Source: Pontibacterium granulatum (GTDB lineage: Bacteria > Pseudomonadota > Gammaproteobacteria > Pseudomonadales > Balneatricaceae). From it: a stretch of 64,000 nucleotides of DNA. Under the pieces are notes generated by a model. The model searched no databases, had not been told where the DNA came from, and saw nothing but the letters and a program-made list of their open reading frames with translations. The first letter of the stretch is position 1. Every line of letters starts with the position of its first letter. Location of the stretch: assembly GCF_029961155.1 (NCBI RefSeq), contig NZ_JASBRH010000014.1:1-64000 (forward strand), in the 5' to 3' direction. The position numbers were made by a program, and so were the translations under genes. Positions 34,492-43,421 of the stretch are shown one piece after another.

Positions 34492-36273
34492 ATGAACTAT
34501 CGTCTCTTTCTGGCTGCATTGGTTGTCTTCGCAGCCCCAGTACGGGCAGAACCCATCGGATCTCTCAACGATGCTGTCCAGCGTTCGGTTGAAAGTAACC
34601 CCGAGGTGAAAGCCAGCTGGTATAACTTTGAAGCATCAAAAGAAGAAAAACGCGTCGGCAAGGGCGGCTACTACCCTAGCGTCGACCTGGAAGGGCAGAT
34701 CGGGCATGAACGATTGGACCGGGATGATCAGCCTGCTTTTTCTTACGATCCATGGAACGTTCGCTTGAGCTTAACCCAGATGTTGTTTGATGGGTTTGCC
34801 ACCAAAAATGAAGTGGATCGACTGGACCACCTCAGTAAGGTCCGCTACTACGAATTCCGAAAAACATCTGAAGACGTAGCACTGGAAACCACCCGTGCGT
34901 ATCTCGATGTGCTGCGCTACCAGAAGTTGGTGGAGTTGGCGAAACAAAACTACGTCGAACATCGGGATGTCTATGACGACATCAAGCGCCGTACCGATGC
35001 AGGTATCGGACGTCGTGTCGATTTTGAGCAAGCCACCGCTCGTTTGGCACTGGCAGAGTCAAATCTGCTGACGGAAGCAACCAACCTGCACGACGTGAGT
35101 GCCCGTTTTCAGCGGGTTATCGGTGTGCTGCCGATGGAGCAACTGGAAGATCCTGCGTTTAATCTGGAGCTGATTCCTGCCTCTCGCATCGATGCGCTGA
35201 ACACTGCTTATGTGATGCACCCGGATATCAGTGCGGCTGAGGAAAATATGCTTGCCGCCCACGCCGCGCGTAAAAACAAAGATGCGGCCATGCTGCCACG
35301 GTTAGACCTTCGCTTGCGTAAAGAGATTGAGGATTACACTGACGGCGTTGATGTTGAGCGTGACGAAGAAGCGATTGAACTGGTTATGCGTTACAACCTA
35401 TACAACGGTGGCTCAGACAGCGCCCGTCAACGCCAGTATGATCGTTTGATCGATTCCGCCTTTCACCAGCGTCGCAAGGTATGCCGCGATGTGCGTCAGC
35501 AGGTTGTCATTGCGCACAATGATATTCGCTCCCTGACTGAGCAAGAGAAATATTTGAACCGCAACCAAGCGTCGATCGCCAAGGCGCGGACTGCATACCG
35601 CAAGCAGTTTGATATCGGCCAGCGTACCTTGTTGGATTTGCTGGATACCGAAAATGAATACTTCGAAGTTCAGCGTACCTACGTTAATACCGTACACAAC
35701 CTGAAGCTGGCGCAGGCACGTACCCTGGCTGCTATGGGCCAGTTGGTTTCATCCTTTGATGTGTCTGGTACAGACGGCGCCAGTGTGATGATGGAACGTG
35801 ATCCCGAAGCGGATGCCTTTGGTCGCTGCCCGCCGGAAGTGCCGGTGCAGCAAACGATCGATAAGGATGCTCTGATCGCCGGCCTGTTGGAGAAAGATGC
35901 CCGCTTCCGCGAGGTGGAGGGCAATAAACTCGCCTTCCGCATGGATGTGAAGTTTGAGCTGAACTCTTCGAAACTGGTCAATACCTATGACAAAGATATC
36001 AAAGATGCCGCTCAGTACCTGGCAGATAACCCATCAACCGATGCGGTCATTGCAGGCCATACCGACTCTACAGGTACCGATGAATACAACCAGTGGCTGT
36101 CGGAGCGCCGTGCCAAGGCGGTGTATGACCGTCTGGTTAACGACCACGGCGTGGATCCAAAACGGTTGAAGGTGGTTGGTTATGGTGAAAGTCAGCCAAT
36201 GGCGACCAATAAAACCGCCGATGGCAGACGACTCAACCGCCGCGTAGATATGGTGGTAGATAAACCCAAATAG
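34492..36273 (+). CDS. lapE: TolC-type outer-membrane channel fused to an OmpA peptidoglycan-binding domain (LapE-like)
   Basis: 593 residues. Signal peptide (MNYRLFLAALVVFAAPVRA); residues 24-440 are a TolC/AggA-type trimeric channel (SLNDAVQRSVESNPEVKASW, MLFDGFATKNEVDRL, QFDIGQRTLLDLLDTENEYF). Residues 485-593 are a complete OmpA C-terminal domain (VKFELNSSKLVNTYDKDIKD, AGHTDSTGTDEYNQWLSERR, GYGESQPMATNKTADGRRLNRR). It should be the exit pore for the adhesin and also bind peptidoglycan. TolC proteins normally lack this domain; in the Shewanella bpf operon a TolC-like and an OmpA-like protein are, as I recall, adjacent separate genes. The start at 34492 precedes the signal peptide. Confidence 0.92.
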   Translation: MNYRLFLAALVVFAAPVRAEPIGSLNDAVQRSVESNPEVKASWYNFEASKEEKRVGKGGYYPSVDLEGQIGHERLDRDDQPAFSYDPWNVRLSLTQMLFDGFATKNEVDRLDHLSKVRYYEFRKTSEDVALETTRAYLDVLRYQKLVELAKQNYVEHRDVYDDIKRRTDAGIGRRVDFEQATARLALAESNLLTEATNLHDVSARFQRVIGVLPMEQLEDPAFNLELIPASRIDALNTAYVMHPDISAAEENMLAAHAARKNKDAAMLPRLDLRLRKEIEDYTDGVDVERDEEAIELVMRYNLYNGGSDSARQRQYDRLIDSAFHQRRKVCRDVRQQVVIAHNDIRSLTEQEKYLNRNQASIAKARTAYRKQFDIGQRTLLDLLDTENEYFEVQRTYVNTVHNLKLAQARTLAAMGQLVSSFDVSGTDGASVMMERDPEADAFGRCPPEVPVQQTIDKDALIAGLLEKDARFREVEGNKLAFRMDVKFELNSSKLVNTYDKDIKDAAQYLADNPSTDAVIAGHTDSTGTDEYNQWLSERRAKAVYDRLVNDHGVDPKRLKVVGYGESQPMATNKTADGRRLNRRVDMVVDKPK

Positions 36274-36298
36274 CGTGAGGGACGTTGACTCTCCTCCT

Positions 36299-36328
36299 GC
36301 CCGTCTTGATATCAAGGCGGGCTTTTTT
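36299..36328 (+). terminator. Rho-independent terminator after lapE
   Basis: GCCCG and CTTGAT pair with ATCAAG and CGGGC (one mismatch between the two stem blocks), followed by TTTTTT, 26 bases after the lapE stop. Confidence 0.88.
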
Positions 36329-36366
36329 CTGTCTGTCAGCGGTGTGTTCGCTGTGCATGTTGTCTG

Positions 36367-36834
36367 TTAATACGGGGAATGTAACCTTACCCTGATCTGC
36401 TCGATCAACTGGTTGGGAAGCTGGCGATAGTCAGGGTAGGGGACCAGTACAATGCGGTCCTTTATGTAAATTCGCCCATTCTCATCCAGCGGCTGCATGT
36501 CATGCGGCTGGTCCATGTCGTCGGTAAACCCCAAGCGTTGCCAACTGGCCTTACCTGCTACCAGGTGCCAACCCTGTCGATCCTCAAGCGCGTCCCCAAA
36601 ATTTATCTGTTCAGCATGCTTTAGCAATTGCTGATCGCGGTACTCCCGCCAGTTGTCGTTGGGGGCAGCAAGCTTGGCCAGGATGGTGAAGATCTTGCGC
36701 CAGTGGTTTCCGTTCAGTTCGGTCAGTTGGGCGATGTCGGGGCGGGTCAGGTCCATCCCCGGCGGGATCTCCGTGGGTGGATTGGGTAGGTACAAGGTGA
36801 ATGAAGCGCTGGCCGCGCCCATGGTTTTGATCAC
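36367..36834 (-). CDS. Conserved hypothetical protein (possibly DUF6942)
   Basis: 155 residues with no signal peptide or membrane helix. Features: SFTLYLPNPPTEIPPGMDLT, then LTELNGNHWRKIFTILAKL, a segment WHLVAGKASWQRLGFTD, and a C-terminal DRIVLVPYPDYRQLPNQLI. It looks like a conserved protein of marine gammaproteobacteria; I believe DUF6942 but cannot confirm this. The frame opens with GTG at 36834 preceded by AAAGG; an ATG at 36822 is an alternative. It is transcribed alone. Confidence 0.62.
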   Translation of the reverse strand: MIKTMGAASASFTLYLPNPPTEIPPGMDLTRPDIAQLTELNGNHWRKIFTILAKLAAPNDNWREYRDQQLLKHAEQINFGDALEDRQGWHLVAGKASWQRLGFTDDMDQPHDMQPLDENGRIYIKDRIVLVPYPDYRQLPNQLIEQIRVRLHSPY

Positions 36835-36971
36835 GTGCCTTTCTCTCCCGACGCGTTTCTAGTTGGCGAGTATGGTAGCGGTCTGAGTGTTTGGGGTGCA
36901 ATGGGGTACGGGGTTATCTCTTTTCGGCTCAGCTAAGGACTGCGAAGAGATCCTAATCGCATAATAGATGC

Positions 36972-37002
36972 GTAGGTTGGCCATCGCAAAGCAATGCCCA
37001 AC
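36972..37002. repeat. 31-bp palindromic repeat, copy 2
   Basis: GTAGGTTGGCCATCGC followed by GCAATGCCCAAC. It forms an inverted pair with the copy at 37030-37060, so the two could fold into one long hairpin. Confidence 0.85.
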
Positions 37003-37029
37003 ATATCGACTCAAACTAGCTCATTAAGT

Positions 37030-37060
37030 GTTGGGCATCGCTGCGCGATAGCCAACCTAC
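37030..37060. repeat. 31-bp palindromic repeat, copy 3 (inverted)
   Basis: GTTGGGCATCGC followed by GCGATAGCCAACCTAC, the inverse of the copy at 36972-37002, 27 bases away. Confidence 0.85.
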
Positions 37061-37103
37061 AATGGAGTCGATTTATTGGTACTACGCTATCTGACAATAA
37101 AGC

Positions 37104-37127
37104 AAAAAAAAGCCGTCAGAAGACGGC
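37104..37127 (-). terminator. Terminator of the nir operon
   Basis: On the minus strand GCCGTC pairs with GACGGC over a four-base loop and is followed by TTTTTTTT. It lies 33 bases beyond the nirD stop. Confidence 0.85.
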
Positions 37128-37159
37128 CGTAAAAAATGGGGGACATTGCTTGTAGTTAT

Positions 37160-37507
37160 TTAGGCGTTCATGATTTCCACATGTTCGCCATTCAAGCGCA
37201 CTGGGAAGGTGCGCAGTGAGAGGGACTCGTCTTCCAGGCACTCGCCGCTCTTCAGGGCGTAATGCTGCTTGTACAGGGGGGAGGCCACCACCGGTTCGCC
37301 GTTCAGGTCGCCGATGATGCCACGTGCGATGACGTTGGCGTTGCTGACCGGGTCATGGTTGCACACCGCAAACAGGCTCTTCTCCTGGCCAGGCAGGTAG
37401 AAGAGGGCGATCTGGGCATCGCCCATCTTGGCTGCGACACCGGAGAACGGTACCAGATCGCTTAGGGAGCAGAGGGTTTTCCAATCGATATGAGTTGCAC
37501 TGTTCAT
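37160..37507 (-). CDS. nirD: Assimilatory nitrite reductase small subunit
   Basis: 115 residues with the Rieske-like NirD fold but without iron-sulfur ligands: WKTLCSLSDLVPFSGVAAKM, GQEKSLFAVCNHDPVSNANV, IARGIIGDLNGEPVVASPLYKQHYAL, ECLEDESLSLRTFPVRL. It partners NirB in NADH-dependent reduction of nitrite to ammonium. AGAAGGAG precedes the ATG. It lies 34 bases after nirB and is the last gene of the operon that begins at the leader near 41400. Confidence 0.96.
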   Translation of the reverse strand: MNSATHIDWKTLCSLSDLVPFSGVAAKMGDAQIALFYLPGQEKSLFAVCNHDPVSNANVIARGIIGDLNGEPVVASPLYKQHYALKSGECLEDESLSLRTFPVRLNGEHVEIMNA

Positions 37508-37541
37508 CTGAAATCTCCTTCTATAGTTTGCTCAGTCCGGA

Positions 37542-40037
37542 TCAGGCCGGACGGATCTGATCACGTTCGATGATGTTGATGATTTGCGGGTCGCCGCCCT
37601 CTTCGTTGACGAAGGTGCGGAAACGCTTCAGTTTCTCTTCGTCGCTGATGGTGGCTTTCCATTCACACTCGTAGGTTTCGACGACGTGGGCCATCTGGTT
37701 TTCCAGCTCTTCGGCCAGACCCAGGGAGTCGTTGATCACCACATCACGCAGGTAATCCAGGCCACCTTCCATGTTGTCCATCCAGACGGAGGTACGCTGC
37801 AGGCGGTCACCGGTTTTGATGTAGAACATCAGCACACGGTCTATGTACTTGATCAGGGTTTCGTCATCCAGGTCGGTGGCGAACAGGTCGGCGTGACGCG
37901 GTTTCATACCGCCGTTACCACACACGTAGAGGTTCCAGCCGTTCTCGGTGGCGATGACGCCGATGTCCTTACTCTGGGCTTCGGCACACTCACGGGTACA
38001 GCCGGAGACAGCGAACTTCAGTTTGTGTGGGGAACGCAGGCCCTTGTAACGGTTCTCGATGTTGATCGCCATGCCTACGCTGTCCTTCACGCCGTAGCGG
38101 CACCAGGTGCTGCCGACACAGGATTTAACGGTACGGACGGACTTACCGTAGGCGTGCCCGGTTTCAAAGCCGGCTGCGATCAGCTCTTCCCAGATCAGCG
38201 GCAGTTCGTGTAGCTGTGCGCCGAACAGGTCGACACGCTGACCACCGGTGATCTTGGTGTAGAGGTTGTATTTCTTCGCCACTTCACCCAGTACAATCAG
38301 CTTGTCCGGAGTGATCTCGCCACCGGCGATACGTGGCACGATGGAGTAGGTGCCGTTCTTCTGCATGTTCGCCATGAAGGTATCGTTGGTGTCCTGCAGG
38401 TGAACATGCTCTTCTTTGGTGATCAGTTCGTTCCAGCAGGAGGCCAGCATGTTGCCGACGGCAGGCTTGCAGATGTCGCAACCCAGGCCTTTACCGTGTT
38501 TCTCCAGCAACTCCTGGAAACTGCGAATCCCTTCCACACGGATGATGTGGTAGATCTCCTCGCGGGTATGCGGGAAGTGCTCACAGATGTCGGTGCTGAC
38601 TTCGACGCCGCGTTTCTCCAGCTCGTTATCCACCACACTTTTCAACAGGGCGGCACAACCACCACAACCGGACGCCGCCTTGGTGGCTCCCTTCACCATG
38701 CCGACGTCGGTCGCGCCTTCATCGATGGAGCAGCAGATCTGGCCCTTGGTCACGTTCAGGCACGAACAGATAGTCGCAGTCTCAGGCAGCGCATCCGGGC
38801 CCAGAGCCGGAGCAGCGGCACCGTCCAGTGACGGCAGGATCAGGCTTTCCGGGTGGGATGGCAGCTCGATGCCGTTCAGCGCGTACTGCAGCAGGGTGTC
38901 GTATTCGCTGCAATCGCCGACCAGTACCGCACCCAGCAGGTGTTTCTTGTCTTCGGAGACGATAATGCGTTTGTAGGATTCGGCCGCATCGTCGGAGTAT
39001 TTGTAGCTGATCGCGCCTGGCGTCATGCCATGGGCATCACCAATGGAGCCTACGTCCACGCCCAGCAGTTTCAGCTTGGTGCTCATATCGGCACCGGTGA
39101 ATTCCTCAGTGCCGCCCAGCATATGGGAGACAGCTACCTTGGCCATGGAATAGCCCGGCGCAACAAGACCGAAGATTCGATTATTCCACAGGGCGCACTC
39201 GCCGATGGCGTAGATGCTTTCATCGGAGGTCTGGCAGTGATTATTCACTACGATACCGCCACGCTCGCCTATCTCGAGTCCACTCTGACGGGCAAGTTCG
39301 TCCTGGGGGCGAATACCGGCGGAGAACAGGATCAGATCCGTCTCCAGCTTTTCACCGTCCGCGAAATTCATACGGTGCATTGCGGATTCGCCATCATCGA
39401 TCAGCTGGGTGTTTTTATTGGTATGTACTTTTACACCCAGGCCTTCGATCTTGCTGCGCAGAAGCTGACCACCGTCTTCATCCAGCTGTACAGCCATCAG
39501 ACGGGGGGCAAACTCCACTACGTGGGTTTCCATTCCCAGATCACGCAAGGCTTTTGCCGCTTCCAGGCCAAGCAAACCGCCACCGACTACTACGCCCACT
39601 TTGGATCCCTTGGCAGCGGCTTCAATAGCCTCTAAATCCTCGATGGTGCGGTAGACAAGGCAGTTTTCCCGATCATGGCCAGGAACCGGTGGGACAAACG
39701 GGTAAGATCCGGTGGACAGTACCAGTTTGTCGTAACTCAGCAGGTCACCGTTGGCGGCGGTGACGGTTTTGTTATCGCGGTCGATTGCGACAGCTTTTTC
39801 GCCAACGCGTACGTTCAGGCCCCAGCTCTCGTACTGGGCTGGCGTACCCATCGCCAGATCGTCAGCACTGGAGCCGTCAAAGTAGGCGCTCAGGTGCACA
39901 CGGTCGTAGGCGAGACGGGGTTCTTCACAGAACACGGTGATTTCGTACTGCTCGGCGAAACCAGACTCCACCAGGTTTTCCAGATAGTGGTGGCCCACCA
40001 TCCCGTTACCGATTACAACTAATTTCTGTTTGCTCAT
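37542..40037 (-). CDS. nirB: NADH-dependent nitrite reductase large subunit
   Basis: 831 residues. N-terminal FAD/NAD domains (LVVIGNGMVGHHYLE, VGVVVGGGLLGLEAA), BFD-type [2Fe-2S] region (CSCLNVTKGQICCSIDEG, SGCGGCAALL) with a second BFD-like segment, then the siroheme/4Fe-4S domain with ligands in CVGSTWCRYG and CTRECAEAQSKDIG. It reduces nitrite to ammonium in the cytoplasm. The start at 40037 (MSKQKLVVIGNG) follows GAGGACC; the open frame continues upstream only as spacer. It lies 13 bases after the FAD oxidoreductase gene. Confidence 0.97.
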   Translation of the reverse strand: MSKQKLVVIGNGMVGHHYLENLVESGFAEQYEITVFCEEPRLAYDRVHLSAYFDGSSADDLAMGTPAQYESWGLNVRVGEKAVAIDRDNKTVTAANGDLLSYDKLVLSTGSYPFVPPVPGHDRENCLVYRTIEDLEAIEAAAKGSKVGVVVGGGLLGLEAAKALRDLGMETHVVEFAPRLMAVQLDEDGGQLLRSKIEGLGVKVHTNKNTQLIDDGESAMHRMNFADGEKLETDLILFSAGIRPQDELARQSGLEIGERGGIVVNNHCQTSDESIYAIGECALWNNRIFGLVAPGYSMAKVAVSHMLGGTEEFTGADMSTKLKLLGVDVGSIGDAHGMTPGAISYKYSDDAAESYKRIIVSEDKKHLLGAVLVGDCSEYDTLLQYALNGIELPSHPESLILPSLDGAAAPALGPDALPETATICSCLNVTKGQICCSIDEGATDVGMVKGATKAASGCGGCAALLKSVVDNELEKRGVEVSTDICEHFPHTREEIYHIIRVEGIRSFQELLEKHGKGLGCDICKPAVGNMLASCWNELITKEEHVHLQDTNDTFMANMQKNGTYSIVPRIAGGEITPDKLIVLGEVAKKYNLYTKITGGQRVDLFGAQLHELPLIWEELIAAGFETGHAYGKSVRTVKSCVGSTWCRYGVKDSVGMAINIENRYKGLRSPHKLKFAVSGCTRECAEAQSKDIGVIATENGWNLYVCGNGGMKPRHADLFATDLDDETLIKYIDRVLMFYIKTGDRLQRTSVWMDNMEGGLDYLRDVVINDSLGLAEELENQMAHVVETYECEWKATISDEEKLKRFRTFVNEEGGDPQIINIIERDQIRPA

Positions 40038-40050
40038 AGGTGAGGTCCTC

Positions 40051-41319
40051 TTAAGAAGCTGCCGCAATGGTTGTGCGCTCGGTTTCGGTGCCTGCGTCGG
40101 CACTCTTTTTCTCGCAGAAAGCGCGGCCAAAAATGATATGTGGGCGGATCGCCCGGATAGTCTGTTGTTCCTGGATCAGGTCGAAGTACCAGTTGCCGTC
40201 CTGTACATCGCCGTACATCACCGCGCCAACCAGGCGGTCCTTGCGGAACAGGAGTTTTTTGTAGCTCCCGTTGAAGCGGTCCTTGAAGACCACTGCATCG
40301 GTGTCTTCGCTGTCCAGATACTCCCCGGCAGAGTAAAGATCGATGCCGGAGATCTTGAGTTTGGTGGCGGTTGGGTTGACCGCAAAACGGTGGCTGCCGT
40401 CGTCGCAGAGCAGGTTGCTCAATACACGCACCTGATCCCAGATTGGCGCCACCAGGCCGAAGGTGTCATCGCCGTACTGGCAGCATTCACCCAGGGCAAA
40501 GATCAGGGGATCGCTGGTTTGCATACGGTTATTCACGTGCACACCCCGCTGGCAATCTAGCCCCGCAGCTTCTGCCAGCTCGGCGTGTGGCACGATGCCG
40601 ATTGCGATGACCACCTGCTGAACCTGCAGCTCGCTGCCGTCAGACAGCAGTACTGAGGAGACATGGCCTTCACCCTTAAATGCCAATGCCTCCTTATCGA
40701 GAAGCACGTGGATGCCACGTCTTTTCAGCTCGGCCTGCAGTAACTTGCCTGCCGCTTCGTCTAACTGACGGTTCAACAACCACTCACCCCGGTGCAGCAC
40801 CGTCACGTCAATGCCCTGCTTACGCAGACCGTACGCCGCTTCAAGGCCCAGCAGTCCACCGCCAATCACCAGCGCGTGTTCGCTGCTGTTGGCCTGCTCT
40901 TTGATGCGTTTTACATCGCGCATATTGCGGAAACTGAGGATGCCCTCAAGTTCGCAGTCGCGTACCGCAGCGGGCAGGGCCGGTTCTGACCCTGTTGCGA
41001 TCACCAGCTTGTCGTAATAGGCCACCTCTCCTCGCTGGCTTGTCACGCACTGGTTGTCGCGGTCGATGCTGATCACCGGATCGTCTGTATGCAGCGTGAT
41101 GTTATTGCGTGCAAACCAAGCGGTAGGGTGGATCACGATCTCCTTGGCCGTCATCTCCTCGGCGAGAACAGGCGAGAGCATGATCCGGTTATAGCTACCG
41201 TGTGGTTCCTGATCGAACACGGTAATGGCGTAACGGTCTGCATCCAGCGCAGTAATTTCGCTGAGCAGTCGCCCGGTCGCCATGCCGTTGCCGATGATCA
41301 CCAGATGCTCTTTCTTCAT
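40051..41319 (-). CDS. FAD/NAD-dependent oxidoreductase, electron donor for nitrate/nitrite reduction (NasB/NasC-like)
   Basis: 422 residues, similar to the N-terminal half of NirB: EHLVIIGNGMATGRLL (FAD), LVIATGSEPALP, ALVIGGGLLGLEAAYGLRKQG (NAD), GVHVNNRMQTSDPLIFALGEC. It stops before any [2Fe-2S] domain, which the catalytic nitrate reductase NasA carries at its own C-terminus, so it probably passes NADH electrons to NasA. The ATG at 41319 (MKKEHLVIIGNG) is preferred; a TTG at 41331 is just after AAGGAAGG. It is the first gene after a NasT-type leader. Confidence 0.9.
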   Translation of the reverse strand: MKKEHLVIIGNGMATGRLLSEITALDADRYAITVFDQEPHGSYNRIMLSPVLAEEMTAKEIVIHPTAWFARNNITLHTDDPVISIDRDNQCVTSQRGEVAYYDKLVIATGSEPALPAAVRDCELEGILSFRNMRDVKRIKEQANSSEHALVIGGGLLGLEAAYGLRKQGIDVTVLHRGEWLLNRQLDEAAGKLLQAELKRRGIHVLLDKEALAFKGEGHVSSVLLSDGSELQVQQVVIAIGIVPHAELAEAAGLDCQRGVHVNNRMQTSDPLIFALGECCQYGDDTFGLVAPIWDQVRVLSNLLCDDGSHRFAVNPTATKLKISGIDLYSAGEYLDSEDTDAVVFKDRFNGSYKKLLFRKDRLVGAVMYGDVQDGNWYFDLIQEQQTIRAIRPHIIFGRAFCEKKSADAGTETERTTIAAAS

Positions 41320-41350
41320 GGTCTTTCTCAAACCTTCCTTTCTTCAGGCC

Positions 41351-41412
41351 AAAAAAAAGGCGTTCATCAACCCCAGTCGGGAAAGCTGGGGTGGATGAAC
41401 GCCGTTGTTCAT
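41351..41412 (-). promoter_or_regulatory. NasT/ANTAR-responsive leader terminator before the nir operon
   Basis: On the minus strand a hairpin ATGAAC[AACGGC]GTTCAT (41395-41412) has a six-base loop with A1 and G4, the ANTAR target signature. Its 3' arm overlaps the 5' arm of a long terminator, GGCGTTCATC...GATGAACGCC then TTTTTTTT (41351-41403). The two are mutually exclusive, so bound NasT would prevent termination. The upstream partner hairpin is not a clean hexaloop; the best stem is GTTAGCG / CGCTGAC with a seven-base loop. The inferred leader is about 185 bases. Confidence 0.85.
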
Positions 41413-41514
41413 GAGTGAGTGAGATTTTATTTTTATTTTTGGCTTAAGGGTCAGCGGGAGTAGCGCTAACGGTCTTAACCGGGTTTTCTTGTTTTTATTT
41501 TTGCTTAGGTAGTT

Positions 41515-41531
41515 AGCATGAGTGGTGCCAA
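41515..41531 (-). promoter_or_regulatory. Sigma-54 promoter of the nir operon
   Basis: TTGGCACCACTCATGCT on the minus strand has the invariant GG and GC with the correct 10-base spacing. Transcription should start near 41504 and run through the leader into the oxidoreductase, nirB and nirD genes. Confidence 0.78.
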
Positions 41532-41627
41532 CTTTTTTAAGTTATTGAAATTAAATAAAAATTTAATTTTTCATGTGTTTTTGGATGGGTTTTAGCCCGT
41601 GAGCAAAGAGTGGAGTGAACTAAAACC

Positions 41628-41662
41628 GTGCACTGCTATGGATGGGGTGCACCAGATTGTGC
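41628..41662. promoter_or_regulatory. Possible NtrC enhancer sites
   Basis: GTGCAC at 41628-41633 and TGCACC-N5-GTGC at 41648-41662 resemble NtrC half-sites and lie about 100-130 bases upstream of the sigma-54 promoter, a usual enhancer distance. The match is partial. A run of 12 G follows at 41672-41683. Confidence 0.35.
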
Positions 41663-41766
41663 GAGGGTAGTGGGGGGGGGGGGCGATGATAGCGTCCGCT
41701 TACGGTACAAAGCCATCGCGGGGTCAGGTGCTCATTAGGTGGCTCTTAGCCATATGAAAATGAAAA

Positions 41767-41796
41767 CCAGCTGTTCCCTGGGGGGGGAGCAGCTGG
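41767..41796 (-). terminator. Possible terminator of the symporter gene
   Basis: CCAGCTG pairs with CAGCTGG around a G-rich loop. On the minus strand it is followed by TTTTCATTTTC, a weak T-run, 46 bases past the symporter stop. Confidence 0.5.
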
Positions 41797-41841
41797 TTGC
41801 AATAGACTATTCTGATTGCCTCGAAAAATAGTTAGTAGTTT

Positions 41842-43239
41842 TTATCCCGCTTCATTCCAAGCGGCCAGCTCCTTCTCCTTTGGCCCGCCTACCAGCAGGC
41901 TTACCACTATCATGGAAAGAGAGCCGGAGAGCATGCCATACATGATCGGCTCAAGCGCGGAAACGCCGGTCAAGAAGATCGATATCGTGACCACGATGGC
42001 GCTGACGATTATGGAGGAAAGCGCGCCCTGCCAGGAGGCTTTTGGCCAGAAGAAGGCGGCCATTACCGGGACGAAAATACAGCCGGATAGATAAGCGTAA
42101 GCGGTATCCAATGCAGTCCATACATCACCGACCCAGACCCCCAGCGCGATCACGACCAGGCTGATAACACCCGTGGCGTAACGGGAAGCCTTCATCTCGG
42201 CTTCGTCATCCAGATTGAAAATCGGCCGTAGCAGGTCGTTGGTAACCAAGGTCGCAGCCCCCAGCACAGTGGAGTCCACGGTCGACATCAGTGCCGACAT
42301 CAACGCCGCCAGGACGATGCCGCTGACGCCCACAGGTAGGACCTCCATCACCAACTGAGGCAAGGCTTCGGAGCTGTTTTCCAGCCCTGGCACCAGGACA
42401 TAAGCAAGGATGCCGCAGATACCCATGGAGAGTCCCCAGAAGATGGAGAAGCCCCCAGCCGCCAAAGCGCCCTTTTGCGCGATATCTTCGGTTTTGGCGG
42501 TGAACATCCGCTGCCAGATCTCCTGGCCGATCATGATGCCGAGGAACAGCAACAGGACGTAAGCCAGCATCCGCTCACCACTGACGTTGGTCATGGAAAA
42601 GAATTCCGGCGGAACCTGCGCCACCAGTTCCTCCCAGCCGCCCACTTTATCAACCCCGGTGGGAATCAGAATCAGTATGCCGATAGTCATCAGCACAAAC
42701 TGAACGACGTCAGTCACGGTGATGGCGATCATACCGCCCATCATGGTGTAAACCATGGTGATCAGTCCGCCGACCACGATGGCGGTATTCATATCCCAGC
42801 CAAGCAGGGCTTTCAGGACCGTACCCAGGGCGACGATCTGCACCACCGCGATCATCACAGTATAGAAGGAACTGACCACGGCGCTTACGTAGCGTGTTCC
42901 ATGGGCATAGCGGCGCTCTAGCATCTCACTTAGCGTATATACCCGAAGACGCGCCAGCTTGCGTGCTAGGAAAAGGCCGATGGCCACAACCCCTAAACCG
43001 AACATCAAAGTCGGCCAGGCGCCGGAGAGACCATATTGGTAGGCTTTGGATGCGGATCCGAAGGTGGAGCCTCCACCCAGAATGACGGCCGCGAGGCAGG
43101 GAAAGAACACCCAGAACGGCAAGCTACGACCGGCAACCAGGTATTGGGACGTGCTACCACTGGCCCGTTTCATACTAATAAATCCACAGAGGATCATCAG
43201 CGCCAGATACGCCAACACGATGATGACGTCGATACTCAT
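41842..43239 (-). CDS. Sodium:solute symporter family transporter
   Basis: 465 residues with about 13 membrane helices in the SSS pattern: GSTSQYLVAGRSLPFWVFFPC, LGGGSTFGSASKAYQYG, MLERRYAHGTRYVSA, ALMSALMSTVDSTVLGAATLVTNDL. The ATG at 43239 has AAGGAG upstream. The substrate cannot be read from sequence; related proteins carry solutes such as pantothenate, proline or urea. It lies inside the nitrate island but its leader has no NasT-type hairpins, so the link with nitrogen metabolism is uncertain. Confidence 0.88.
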   Translation of the reverse strand: MSIDVIIVLAYLALMILCGFISMKRASGSTSQYLVAGRSLPFWVFFPCLAAVILGGGSTFGSASKAYQYGLSGAWPTLMFGLGVVAIGLFLARKLARLRVYTLSEMLERRYAHGTRYVSAVVSSFYTVMIAVVQIVALGTVLKALLGWDMNTAIVVGGLITMVYTMMGGMIAITVTDVVQFVLMTIGILILIPTGVDKVGGWEELVAQVPPEFFSMTNVSGERMLAYVLLLFLGIMIGQEIWQRMFTAKTEDIAQKGALAAGGFSIFWGLSMGICGILAYVLVPGLENSSEALPQLVMEVLPVGVSGIVLAALMSALMSTVDSTVLGAATLVTNDLLRPIFNLDDEAEMKASRYATGVISLVVIALGVWVGDVWTALDTAYAYLSGCIFVPVMAAFFWPKASWQGALSSIIVSAIVVTISIFLTGVSALEPIMYGMLSGSLSMIVVSLLVGGPKEKELAAWNEAG

Positions 43240-43421
43240 AAGCAGCTCCTTAGTTATTTTTATCGAGCGAAGTTGAATTAATACGTAATGAGCCACGAGC
43301 CTGACATCAGTGTCCCTTATGTAGACCCCTTTGTCAGTTGGGCCAAGACAGTATCAAATGAGTACTCTGTTTCAATAAATACACAATACCTCATGCTAAG
43401 TTTTCAAATACGGAAACATAA

